A program made the position numbers and the translations under genes. From Anthoceros angustus (taxonomy: Eukaryota; Streptophyta; Anthocerotopsida; Anthocerotales; Anthocerotaceae): a stretch of DNA of 64,000 nt. The stretch spans positions 1 through 64,000 of the forward strand of contig VJWM01000192.1 of the NCBI GenBank assembly GCA_010909165.1, read 5' to 3'. Positions 12,100-23,204 of the stretch are shown here, piece by piece. The notes below the pieces were generated by a model. That model did no database searches, was not told the DNA's origin, and was given only the letters and a program-made list of their open reading frames with translations. Each line of letters begins with the position of its first letter. The stretch's first letter is position 1.

Positions 12100-13533
12100 A
12101 GGGGAGTCCGGCCACGAAAAGGCTCAGATTAGGAAGGAGATCCGCATGGTGGGGCAAATGGGGATGAAGGCTCTTTTAGGATGCTCTATGGTAGGTATGG
12201 ACAAATCAAACAGAAGGCAAAGAGCAATGGAGATCTTGACCCAGGAAACCCTCACCGACGCGGAGAAGGAAGGAAGGAAGGGAGATAAGGACCAGACTAC
12301 CACATAGGTAGTCTGCCTACATGGTCGCGGACTACCGCGGTATGCGATGAGCAGGCGCGACCGACGGAGGCGAGAAAAGCGCTAGGTCTTGGGGGCGATT
12401 CTGGAGACTGCGCCCAGAGAGGAAGGCGGATTGTACTTGCCCCACACATTAGGAAGGCGACAAGATGGGAAGGGGCAGAGCAAAGGAGGCGAGGAGCCAA
12501 TCCACCAGACATGTCCACCCTACAAGATAAGGAATGGTCAAGACCATAAGTGCGTTTGGAGGAATAGGAAGAATAGGGGATGTAGACTAACATCCTTTAA
12601 GGATGATCTTGGGTGAAGTTACTGAATTTACTTGGAATCAGACAATAAACTTAGGTGCCAAACATTAAATGCTGGCGGTAGGAAATAATAGAAAGTTGGA
12701 AAAGGTGACTTGCAGTCGGGTCACCCAAGGGAGGTTGTATGTGGGAAGTCTCCTATAAGAGGAGGAGGATTTCACGAAGTAAAGTATCATGTCTTGCGCT
12801 TCCACCCTCACCGAGTCCTTTGCCATTACAGAGGAATTTCGTGTTTTGTGAGCCAACATGTCTAGAGAGGAAGTCGCGGTGGTGTGCTTGGTGGAGGACT
12901 TGCTCACGCAAGTGCCTAAACGAGTTGCTCCCCTTGTGAATGGTTGTTGTGGTGCTTTGGGTGTGTGGCAAATGCCAGAACTCTCGGGAACAGGAAAGAC
13001 TCACTCTCGGATGGTGTCAAACTCATAGCCGCCCAAGGAAGAACTTGCTGGTGGAGGCGACCCAGGCGGTTGTGCCGTAAGGGCGAGTCGAAGCGAATCG
13101 AGGTTAGAATAGGAGGAAGAGGATGAGGAGATGAGTAGAGGATTAGAGGTGAGGTTAGTGGAAGGCCACAGCGAGCCTAAGGGGCCGAATCCCAAATCAA
13201 GTAAGAGCTCCACAGGTGGAGAGTGGTCTTAGAAGTAGGGAAATCGCGGTGTGGATCGGGGGTCCTGGCCGTGATAGGCTCCCTGCTGAGGGACCTGCAA
13301 TTGTTTTGTGTCGTTGTGGGTCGAGGATTGGCGATTTTTGAGCGGTGCAAGAGTGCACTGTAAGAGGAGAGTAGAGGCGCCTTTGAGAAGGGTGTTTGAG
13401 GTGTGATCGGTGATCACAAGACCTCGAACTTTCACACAAGTCTCATGGGACGAAACCCAACGTCTGCGACGTGGGATAAGTGTGGCCGCTATAGTGGGAG
13501 GACCTCGGGAGTGCCCGGTTTTCCTACCACATT
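12100..13533 (+). mobile_element. Gypsy LTR in front of gag (5' LTR)
   Basis: Direct-repeat match to 23,205-24,632 and 24,961-26,268. The 3' end is well defined: identity with the other copies stops after CCTACCACA at 13,533, and the LTR ends in CA as expected. The start is uncertain. Homology already runs from about 12,075, where the inverted module ends, so part of 12,075-12,300 could be internal sequence of an older copy. A TATAAGAGGAGG motif at 12,754 is kept in all four LTR copies and is a likely core promoter. Confidence 0.7.
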
Positions 13534-13535
13534 TT

Positions 13536-13555
13536 GGCGGTGCCGGGACTTGTTG
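13536..13555 (+). promoter_or_regulatory. Primer-binding-site-like sequence
   Basis: Directly after the LTR end comes TTGGCGGTGCCGGGACTTG. It resembles the TGGCGCCGTTGCCGGGG type of primer-binding site (complementary to tRNA-Asp) used by Athila/Tat-like plant Gypsy elements, with a few missing bases. Position and likeness support the call; the exact tRNA is an inference. Confidence 0.45.
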
Positions 13556-13734
13556 TTGAAAGTTTGAAGTTTTGTGGTTTCCATCGCTAGTGCGTGTTTT
13601 CAAAGGGATGAGAGTCGACCATAGGGGTGAGAAGAAGGAACGCCTAAGTTGTCATAGGGGTGACTGGTTGAGACACTAAACGGGGTGTGATTTGCTTCCT
13701 TCTTAACACTGTGGGTTGGAGGACATGAGGATGG

Positions 13735-15260
13735 TTGCAGATGTCTGGTAGGGGTCGATCTCGGGAGATACACGCGGAAGGTCACCACACACCGCAAGAT
13801 TCTGAGCCTTGCGGATCGGCTAAGGAAGAGGCCCGCGCCGCTACTCGAGGGCAGCGGAGGGGAGTCAGGCGCGGAGGAAGTCGACTCCAAGGCGGAGGTG
13901 CGGAGCACGGAGAAGGAGGAGGAAGAGGCGGAGATCACCGGCGAGGAAGGAGGTCGTGGAAGAGAAATTGGTGTCCAAGACGAGGAAGGCGCACTTCTCC
14001 GAGCACGACACCTTCACTCGCGGAACTCGACGTTTTACTTCTCAAGCGGTGATACCACCCCAACTTCCAGTGGCGGACGGCGGGGTCGATGGAGAATTTC
14101 GGGCCGGTCGGAGGATTTGGCGGAGCGTCGATCGAATCTCCGATCAATTGATCTTTGGGACGACGGGGGGAGGTCGCTACTCCCTTGGTAGAAGATTTTC
14201 GCTCAAGGATCCCGATTTTTCGTTATCGAAGGAAGAAGAAGTGTTGGGCGGCGTGGGCTCCGAGCAACATGAGTGGAGTTGGTGGAGGAGGAGGCCGCCC
14301 AACTTCACGTCGCCACAATACGTCAAATTCGGGAGAAGAAGAAGGGAGATGGCGAGGCGTTGTAAGAACTTTCAGCACGTCTCCAGGATGCCGCATCCCG
14401 CCAGCGCGATCTTCAATATCGGAGGTCATGCACAACAATGCAGCCAGCTCTTGGAAGCTCTTAAGGCCTTCTTGAATCGGTTCGAGGGCTCACGCACACC
14501 ACACTTTGAGTTGAGAACCCTCCAAGGAAGAAGCGAGAATCGTTGTTCGATTATGTGGAGAGGTTTTACGGATATCTGGATCGAGTTCAAATGTGCACGA
14601 GAGGCCGGAGATCCACCCTCTGGGTACTCACAAGAGCAAGCGTTGGATTGGTTTGTGAGTGGCTTATCGCGAAAATGGAGGTACACTGGGGCGTGGGACG
14701 GCGGGAGCCCTCCGCTTTGAGGAATGGGAGTCCGAGTTGGGGAGGAGGAGAAGAGGCGAAGTCATAAGAAGAGGAAAGGATCGAGGAGATCTAGCTCCTC
14801 GTCTTCCTCTCTCCTCCAGCTCGTCGCCTCGTCCTCATCGAGTGAGGACACGGAACTCGAAAGCTCCACATCGGATGAGGAATCGGAGAAGGCCTCTGAG
14901 CACGAATGAAGAAGGACACGAGAAGGTCAAAAGGCACGAAGAGAGGCGGGCATTGGAGAAGGAGAAAGGGAAAGGTCCGTCGGATGGAGAAGGGAGAAAC
15001 GTCTGCGGCGGAGGAGGATTCTTGGACAAGTGGAGGCTTTGACCAAGAGGTTGACCGAGTTAGAGGTCAAGCGGTGAAGAATCAAGCTCCACGAAGATCT
15101 CCTTCACCCGCAGTTGGTGTATTGCTCAATCTGTCATCAAACGGGACACCAACCGAGAATGTATTCGCGACATCTGTAAATCATGTGGAAACCGTCATGC
15201 CGAGATTATTGGTATGTGGGCGACTGCAGTGCAAGCGGTCCGAAGTCGGCCACCTCAATC
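13735..15260 (+). pseudogene. Gypsy gag, frameshifted
   Basis: Around 14,480-14,690 two frames together give the typical retrotransposon capsid segment: LFDYVERFYGYLDRVQ in one frame and SQEQALDWFVSGLSRKWR in the other. At about 15,115-15,195 there is a CCHC-like zinc knuckle (C-S-I-C-H-Q-T-G-H) whose last cysteine falls in another frame. The rest is Arg/Glu-rich low-complexity coding. The gag is followed by a Lys/Glu-rich linker to about 15,820. Several frameshifts make it non-functional as it stands. Confidence 0.65.
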
Positions 15261-16020
15261 AATGAGGCGACTTACCAACCGACTACGAGTTCCCTCAAGG
15301 TATGGATCCGACATCGCGCCGGGACAATGGAGACCGGATCCATCACGAGGCCAATGGCGATTCCACAGGATGTTTATAATTGAGCCCAGTCACTACTCAA
15401 ACGAATGCCCGAACCACGGAAGCAAGTGGGTTATGTACCCTTTGTGTAAGGAATTGGGAGGGGGTAGATGGGATGATGGGTGTGGCGTGCAGTGCGCAGA
15501 GCCAACCGGTCGACCCCGGGGGGTGGGCCGATCCCCGCGAGTCAGGAAGATGTGAAGGTGGATGAGTATTTATGGCGAGTGGAAGGATGAGAGAGATGGG
15601 ATGAGAAGGAAGTTGAGGCGGGAAATGATGAGGGAGAAGGAGAAAGAGGAGAAAAAAAGAAAAACGAGGGCGGAGACCATGGCGAGGCAGGGAGGCGAGG
15701 ACCCACCCCAGCGAGAAGAGGGGAAGCAGGAGGCGCCAGTAGGCGGGCGGCGAGGAAGGAAAAGGAGCAGGGAAGTGCGGGAGAGGAATGACCACAAATG
15801 AACCCAGAATGATCATGGATCAAGTCACCAATAAGGTCGGGTCGGCCGTAGCTGCAAGCGGGAGGAAACCTTGTCGATAAGATCTCTTGGGCATTACTTG
15901 ACCGCGAATTTGTGGTCAGCTTGAGACAGTTGCTTGCGGTGAGTCCGAGATCCCGCAAAATTGTGAAGGAGGCGATCGGGGAATCCACAGGCGGGGAGGA
16001 GAAAGCGGCGGTGGAGGTAA

Positions 16021-16400
16021 ATGTGGTCGAACTCGTTGATTTGGGGCACCGAGATTGAGGTTGAGATTGCAGGGTGTTTGGTGCCCAACGTGCCACTAGA
16101 TTCGGGATCGGGAGTCAACTTGATGACGGAGGAGACAGCTCATCAACTTGGGTTCACTGAGTTTCACCCGGCCCGAGTATTTTTACGGATGGCCGACCAG
16201 ACAAGGAGGAAGCCATTGGGGGTTCTGAAGAATGTACCACTGATTGGGGTCTCACCTTCCATCTTACCTACATTGTGATGCGCGGTTTGATTTAGGCTAT
16301 AAGGTTTTGATAGGTAGGCCTTGGTTGTATGGTACTGCGTGTGTTTTTGATTTTGGTCGTAGTGGCATCACCTTCAAGTCCAGCCGAAACGGACCTGCGG
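16021..16400 (+). pseudogene. Gypsy aspartic protease, frameshifted
   Basis: The frame at 16,021-16,278 contains an aspartic protease active-site block, PLDSGSGVNLM, followed by a FLRMADQTRRKPLGVLKNV segment typical of plant Athila/Tat-type Gypsy proteases. The downstream VLIGRPWLYG block, which marks the end of this domain, is in another frame at about 16,300-16,330. It lies between gag and reverse transcriptase as in all Gypsy elements. Confidence 0.75.
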
Positions 16401-16639
16401 CGATCGCTTTTGTGTCATGGAGCAAGGCTCCCTATGAGGGGGAGTCTGCAATCCAGTCTGACGGGTACACCTCAGGTAGCACGGGGGTAAGCTCCTCGGG
16501 CAGTGACCAAGCATATCGGGGTCTTTCAGTCGAGGTCACGAAATAAAGAGTGATTTGGTGTACGCCTGTTTACATATAGAGGAAACCGTAGAAGAGTCTG
16601 AGGATGAGGCACATAGGGAAGGTGTAGCCTTTTGGAAGG

Positions 16640-17500
16640 GTAGGCCTATGATCGAGATTTTCCGGAAGAGGGGTCCGGAACCAGTATAGGTAGCAGTCCA
16701 GAGGGAACATATGTAGATCCCGATGCGGTAGAAGACCTAGAGTTAGAACCTAGCAAGGTAGTCAAGATTTCTAAGTACCTAGGCCAGATAGAAAAAGAAG
16801 AGTTTCGTAGGGTGCTTAGGGAATATGTCGATGTGTTTGCCTTCAAGATTACTGACATGGGATCTGGGATACATCGAATCGACTTGAAGGAGGCGCACTC
16901 GGTGAGGATCAAGCAATACTGGTGAATCCCAAGTATTCCATGGTTGTTAAGGATCACCGACCAATATTTGGAGGTGGGGTAATTTATCCGGTGCTCACCA
17001 GTGAGTGGGTCGCCCATCGTGTACCAAAGAAGCGGCAGGAAAGGTTCGTGTATCAAGATTTTGAAGCTCAATGAAGCAACGAAGAAGGATCATCACCCTT
17101 TACCTTTCATGGACGATGTCTGGACACGATGTGGACATGAGATGTACGATTTCTTGGGGGATACGGGTACAATCAAATTTACTGCGGAAGGAGGATCGGG
17201 ACAAGACAACGTTCACGGATTGGGGAACTTACGCTTATTCAAGCTCCCTTCGGGTTGTGCCTGCCACTTTCAGCGGGTGGTGAACGCGATATTCGAGATT
17301 TTCGAGAAGTTCATGGAGGTATTCTGGATGATTTGCGTGTTTGGGAGAGAACACGCATTTAGACCATTTGAGGCAATGTTTTCAGTGCGGGAATCGAACA
17401 TGAAACTTCATCCGGAAGTGTTATTTTGGTATGACGGAGGCATTTTGTTAGCACATCGAGTTTTCGAGGATTGCGTAGATAAGGAGAAAAGCGGATAGTG
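16640..17500 (+). pseudogene. Gypsy reverse transcriptase, frameshifted
   Basis: From about 17,055 the frame gives KLNEATKKDHHPLPFMDDV, the standard fingers/palm entry block. It continues in shifted frames with RKEDRDKTTFT (17,195), a LPSGCACHFQRVVNAIFE block (17,245) and KFMEVF at 17,310, where the catalytic Asp-Asp region is disturbed by an indel. The segment 16,740-16,910 holds the connecting region before RT. At least four frame changes are needed, so the copy is dead. Confidence 0.8.
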
Positions 17501-17639
17501 AGATGGACGCCCCCAAAGGTGAGGCAGTAGCTTTGTAGGGCTAGTAGGTATTAGGAGGTTCATCAAGGATTTCGCCAAGAAGGCGCCTTGTTGACACAAT
17601 TAACCAAGAAGGATACACCCTTGAATGGACCAATGCAAG

Positions 17640-18010
17640 CAGGCTTTTGAAAGGGGTGATTTGGTGCGCAACCGCCGGATTGGGAAACCGTTTCATGTAT
17701 ACGTGGATGTGTCCGCTATGCCATTGGGACCGTCTTAAGTCGGAAGAAGAAACGGATCATCCGATTTTCTATGCGGTAGGCGCTCACGGATCGAAAGAAC
17801 TACTCAACCACGGAGCGGGAGGGTCTTGGTATCATTTACTCGTAAGAAGTTTAGACACTATCCGCTTGCAAGGTGACGTTCATGTTGACCATTTTGCGTT
17901 GAAGTATCTTGTCAACAAGCGGTTGTCGGGAAGGATTGCCGGATGGGTACTCTGCTGCAAGAGTTTGACTATGACGTAGAAACTAGGCCGGAAGCAACAT
18001 CGAATCTGAT
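17640..18010 (+). pseudogene. Gypsy RNase H, frameshifted
   Basis: Frames here carry an IIRFSMR segment (17,755), a REGLGIIYSLKKFRHY block (17,815-17,865) and DVHVDHFALKYLVNK (17,875-17,920), then GRIAGWVL and an EFDYDVE-type end. This is the order of a Ty3/Gypsy RNase H with its connection to integrase. The next 700 bases (18,010-18,710) have no clear domain and contain GC-rich sequence not typical of pol, perhaps an insertion. Confidence 0.75.
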
Positions 18011-18719
18011 TTCATTTCTCTGAAACGGAAGCGACTTGAGCCACGGATGATCGATTTCGACGAGGAGTTGGTTGCCAGTCGAAGGGGAGGACGTGAGCAT
18101 GTTGTAGACGGCCTAAGAATTGATCAGCAAGTCTTGTTGCCAGCGGAGGCCAAATGAGCAAGAAGGGCGTTGTCGAGGAAAAGGCGGCAGGACAATGGAA
18201 ATCCGAGAGAGAGGATAGGGGCGCCAGCATGCGAGGAGGAGGCTGAATGCTCCTCAAGGGTGAGCAGTCGAGGGCTGCAAGTGGAGGCCACACGTTGGCA
18301 AAGGAAGAAGCAAAAGCGGACATGAGCACCGTTTTTAGCGTGAAGGCCACACTTGGCGAGGTCAGCCAGGCGCCGCCAGGGAGGAGAAGGCCCTAGGGAG
18401 GTGGACACGCCCGAGGCGAAGAAGGAGATGCTCATGAAAGTTTGAGCTGCGGAAGGGAGTTGCGGATCATGGGCAATCACTCAAAATTCGACCATGGAGG
18501 TGCAACAAGGCGAGGTCGAGCGAGCTGGACCTAGAACGAGGCTAGACCAGGGGAATGGAAGAAATCAGTCCGTTAATGAGGAAGAAGCATGCGGACCCTC
18601 AAGGAGAGTGCGGCATGGGGGCGCGGAGGTGGGCCGTGGATGGATACACGCCATCCGGAGCTACTACGGCGACCTAGGAGGAGCGTGGCACACGGAAGGA
18701 GATTAGACGTGAGGGCGTT

Positions 18720-19625
18720 CATGCCCAAGATATTGTGTGAAGTCGCAATTCGGAGCATGGAATCATGCCGGATGGTTTGTCCGGGGAATGTCTTTCTCCA
18801 TAAAGCCGCACCCTATTGCCTAAGGAAGGCATCACAAACTTGGGCGGACGAGAGATCAAGATCTCGAGGGTTAAGGAGGCACGTCACGGAGGCGCTACAT
18901 GCGAAGAGGCGGTGGACACTATTGACGGTGACCGTTAAGAAGATTTTGAATGCCGGGTTGGTGGCTACGATGCAAAAGGATGTGTGGGAGTTCACTCGGA
19001 GGTGTGATGCGTGTCAGAGGGTTGGGCGGCCTACGTTGTCGACACAATGGCCTCTTACCTACATCTTACCGCTAGCACCGTTCGAGAAGTGGGGAATCGA
19101 TTTCGTAGGACCAATCAAACCACCAACGCAATGGACGAGGAAACAGTACATTTTGGTGGCTACGGATTATTGTACGAAGATGGTGGAAGCGGAAGCAACG
19201 AGGAAGGACGACGCGCCTGCAGTGGCCAAGTTTCTATTCGAGAACATCATAACGGTGCATGTCCTTTAGAGTTGGTCGGCGGGACACATTTCCTCAACTC
19301 TGTCGTTGAGTCCCTAACCACCTATTTCAACATTCGGCATCGAAAGACGACCCCCTACAACCCCAAAGCGAATGGATTGACGGAGAAGACAAATGGGTTG
19401 CTGTGCACAATCCTCACCAAGGTAACTGTGACGCACATGTATGATTGGGATGCTAAGTTGCATTCAGCACTGTGGGCTTACAGGACCGCGGAGAAGGTAA
19501 CCACCAAGAAGACCCCTTATTATCTAACGTATGGCATGTCACCTGTGATGCCCGTGGAATTTGAAGTACCTACCTACAGGATCATGGAGGATGAGCATGG
19601 TGTAGAGGATAGTAGCTACTAGAAT
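18720..19625 (+). pseudogene. Gypsy integrase, frameshifted
   Basis: The frame ending at 19,269 gives the zinc-binding end (MQKDVWEFTRRCDACQRVG) and the start of the catalytic core (FEKWGIDFVGPIKP) with the first catalytic Asp. A frameshift near 19,265 leads to a second frame (THFLNSVVESLTTYFNIRH; NGLTEKTNGLL with the catalytic Glu; then WAYRTAEKVTTKKTPYYLTYG) that stops at 19,621. The bases for the second catalytic Asp (normally SDRGTHF) are altered. Inactive. Confidence 0.85.
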
Positions 19626-19939
19626 CATTCATAGAGCGGAGGAGCATAGGGAGGATGCTTTAGAAGAAACCGGATTCGTGAACTCGGGAAGGGCGGGCAT
19701 GATGGAGGTTGAGAAGCGAGCTATCGTGGACGGGATTTGGTTCTTCTATATGATAGTCGATACCTAGACTTTCCAGGAAGCTTAGATTGAGATGGATGGG
19801 ACCTACGAGGTAGTAGCGATGTGAGAATGGATCTGTGCAACTCCGGGTATTGGCGGTTAGGAGTGAGCATGGGTGGAAGGTCAAAGTACCTTGACCAGTA
19901 CTGTTTGCGAGGGCAAAGCAGTGAGGTGGGAGTATGTGG

Positions 19940-22900
19940 AACGAAAGTTTGGGCAACCAGCCCAAAGCAAAGACACAAGTTTGATTTTTTGGCTAAGAGC
20001 GATTGAAGAGGAACATGCCAGAAAATTTCGAGAATCTTGAAGTGTAAATATTGTTAGGAAGGCAAAGGATATCCCGGAAGAACGGGTCAAAATGACCCCA
20101 GACGGGCGGGAGGCGTCAGAAGGTTGGTAGGTGGCGGACTACCATAAGCCACACCACGTGAGGTGAGAAGGAAGACTACATGTGGTGTGACTACCGCGGT
20201 AGGGAATCTCGGCTAAAGGAATTAGAATAGGGGATATCCACTATATATGCTCACCAATAGGAATATATATAAATAGGATTAATTAGGAAGCATTAGGATA
20301 ATAGGTAGGTAGATAGAATTAGGATTTTGGAATGATGAACCAATCTAGGGTTGTGCCTCGGTGGCGACATCCAAAGAGGCAAAGTGCTTTGGGCGAACTT
20401 CTCTTGAGGGAACACTCACAAGGAGGCTGGAGCTGGGCGTAAGCGCAAGAAGGAAGGCCATGCCATCGCCGCCAGCGGAGGGAGAGAGCGAAGGGAGAGC
20501 GGCAGAAGGAGGAGCTAAGAGGTGAGGCGAGAAGAGAAGGAGGAGGTGGAGGAGAGCTTGTCTGAAGAGCACTTGGGGAGAGAGAGGAGGAGGGGCGAGC
20601 ACCAAGGAGGAGAAGAGGAGGAAAAAGGCGAGGGAGGACGATCAGCGCAAAGGGAGCAAGGAGAATTCAGCTGAGGCCTCTGCGCCGTGTGAAGGGGTGT
20701 TGAGAAGAAGGAGGGAGAGTGAGGTTGGGCACAAATTGGGAGTAATCCCTTCCTTTGAGCACTTGGAGGAAGGCCGCCATGCCGGAAAGGCAAGGGAAGG
20801 AACCGAGGGCTCTTCCTCGCGAGGAAAGGAAGAAGGCGGAGGCTGCGCCGGGAGGAGTGAGTTCACTTGCTTTTGGGCAACAACCCCGATTTGGTTGATT
20901 TTCGGCAATGGGCGGAGGAGAACATCCAATTGGGATGGGTGTATGGCCAATGGGCCTACACCAATTTGGAATTGATTGAGGAGTGTTCATCAACCTCCAT
21001 CAATCGAAGCGCCCTGCGCGCGGAAAGGAATGCTCGAACGGATCCCACGGGGTAGTAAAGCATTCGACAGTGTATGGAAGGCCGGAGGAAGAGCTCGAAT
21101 TGCTCTCGAAAGGTCGAATGGAGGAAGAGGACACCCTCTCGACATTCCCAAGAGTTCCTCGACATGATGGATGGAGGTGAAGGCCCATGCCAAGAATGGC
21201 TGGAAGGCATCAAGGAGGAGTGAAGTGGAGGCTCTTGCAAAGATTGTGTTGGGGTTGGTAAATTACCAAGCACTCTTATTTCACCAACTTCCTCCAATTT
21301 TGTGGAAGATTTCCATGGAGCCAAGCGATTGGGGACTATCATGTATGAGGCCTACATCCACCAGGAGAAGCTCCTCAAGCCAAATTTGGATGAGGAAGGG
21401 CCAAGGCCATACCTTAGCACCTATTTGGTGCATTTGTGGGAAAGAGGGGCTTCTCACAAGCAAGGAGTTGAAGATGCTTGGCATCCTTGAGATAATCCAT
21501 CTCCAGCTTGGAAAAGGCCTTTGCCTTTTGCATTGGAAGGCGGTGGGAGGTCGACCTCCACAAGCTGCTAGGCAAGGAGAAGTGGAGGCAACAAGTTGCG
21601 GAGTGGGAATCTTTCCCCAGGGCAAGCAAGGAAGAACAGAATCGGAAGGCCGAATGGTATGAGAGGAGAACTACCACGGGAGGGTGGCACCAGGTGGGGA
21701 GTCCCCACCATCTCATTGTGCCTAGAGAGGCACCCCGCTACCCCGGTGGGGAGGCACTAGGGTGGGCGGACTACCGTGGTGGGTAATCACACGGTCTACC
21801 ATGAGGGGGCACTACCGCGGTGGGCGGGCACCCTCGCCGGTGGCGCACCCCACGCAGAAGGGAAGGGAAGGAGGGCGTGCGGGCGCGCGAGGCCACCACC
21901 ACTCCCCGGTGGGAGGATGGATGGCGGTGAGGGACCAGCGCCGCGATGGCCCGCAAGGAGAGGAGATTTCCAAGAAGGCAGAAGGGGTGGAATTAGGACC
22001 CCTAGGAGAATTTGGGTGCTTGTGAAGCACTCGGCCGTGATTTGAAGGGCTAGGGGCTCCTTGTGGGCATGCCAAGAGGAGTGAAATCCAAGACATGGGA
22101 GGAGGCAGGGACTAATGGCAATTGGAGGCCATGGAGTCCGATGAGAAAAGGCAGAAAGGCAGAAGCTCCAAGCGACCTCATGACGCAGGCAAAGTCCTGG
22201 AAGGAAGGTTGTCAGTGAGAAAGAGCCATTGCAACAACCCCAAAGGACTCTTGGAGCAAAGGCGGAGCATTTTGCCCAATTAGAGCAAGAAAAAGGCAAA
22301 GCGAGGCTCTAGGAAGGAAGCGGCGTCGGCAAGTGGACCGCACAAGAGCTGGCTACTCAAGCCATCAAAATCCGGGACATGGGAAGATTGAGAAGGACCC
22401 GGTTAATTTGGAGGAGGCGGAGCGAAGCTCAAGACCAGCAATTGGGCGCGAAAAGTGCTTGGGCGGAGAAGGAGGCTTGCCCGCAATTAGAGACTGGAAG
22501 GAGGTTCCAGAGGAGGAGCACAAGAAGGTGGTGGATCTTTGGTGGTGAGGAAGCGATTTTGGGTGTGCCCTTCAAAACCAGCAGTGAGGAAGTGAGGGAG
22601 GAGAATGTAACCCTCCATGTCAAGGTGGGGAATTGACCACCTCAAGGATGCCTACAAGGTAGGTGTGAGATGGAGAGTGGCCGAGTTGATGATCTCCAAA
22701 TGCAATATCATAGCTTGGGGCTCACCTCCACACAATGAAGGCCAACAATGAGGTCTTGCGTTTGGCCAAGAGGAGGACATTGGGTCCTCATGATGATGAG
22801 GAAGGGCTGCAACAGTGCGGCGGAGGCCTCCGATTTTGATGAGGCCATCGAAATGGACTCAGGAATGAGTCGGGAGGAGGAGCGCCGTGGCACCAAGGTG

Positions 22901-23200
22901 GGAGGCGGAGAGCAAGGAGGGGACAGCCCACCCTCACGGGGTCACCTACCACGGTAGGTGACCACCTACCAGTAGTCTGCCGGACCGTGGAGCCACTCTG
23001 GGTGTGCGGACTAGGGGGTGAGGCCCATGGGCACAGGCTGAGTCGGGCCGAGGCTGGTGGAGGATGAAGGGCCGGGGGTCCGGAGTATACCCCGGGAGAG
23101 GCGGTGGGAGACAACCCAGGAGGAGGGGCAGGGGTCCGACCCGTCGAGGGGGGAGGGGTGAGAATTCCCGCCACCGGATAAGGAGGCAGGCCGGGAGGAG
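19940..23200 (+). mobile_element. Gypsy extra 3' module, copy C (between pol and 3' LTR)
   Basis: This roughly 3.3-kb segment lies between the integrase end and the 3' LTR. It carries the unknown Trp-rich ORF (best frames 20,867-21,055 and 21,171-21,662), a charged coiled-coil ORF (about 22,100-22,560), the NNEVLRLAKR block at 22,740, and palindrome clusters at 20,130-20,200, 21,765-21,830 and 22,930-22,980. Copies A and B have the same order, so it is a fixed part of this element family rather than a chance insertion. Its position matches that of env-like or additional ORFs of some plant Gypsy lineages. Function unknown. Confidence 0.65.
20264..20277 (+). promoter_or_regulatory. TATA-like element in the extra module
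   Basis: TATATATAAATAGG lies about 0.6 kb after the integrase stop and 0.4-0.6 kb before the first ORF of the module. The matching place in copy A (3779-3791, ATATATAAATAGG) is also intact, although the surrounding sequence has many indels. It may be a promoter for the extra ORFs; this is an inference from sequence and position. Confidence 0.4.
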
Positions 23201-23204
23201 TCAG

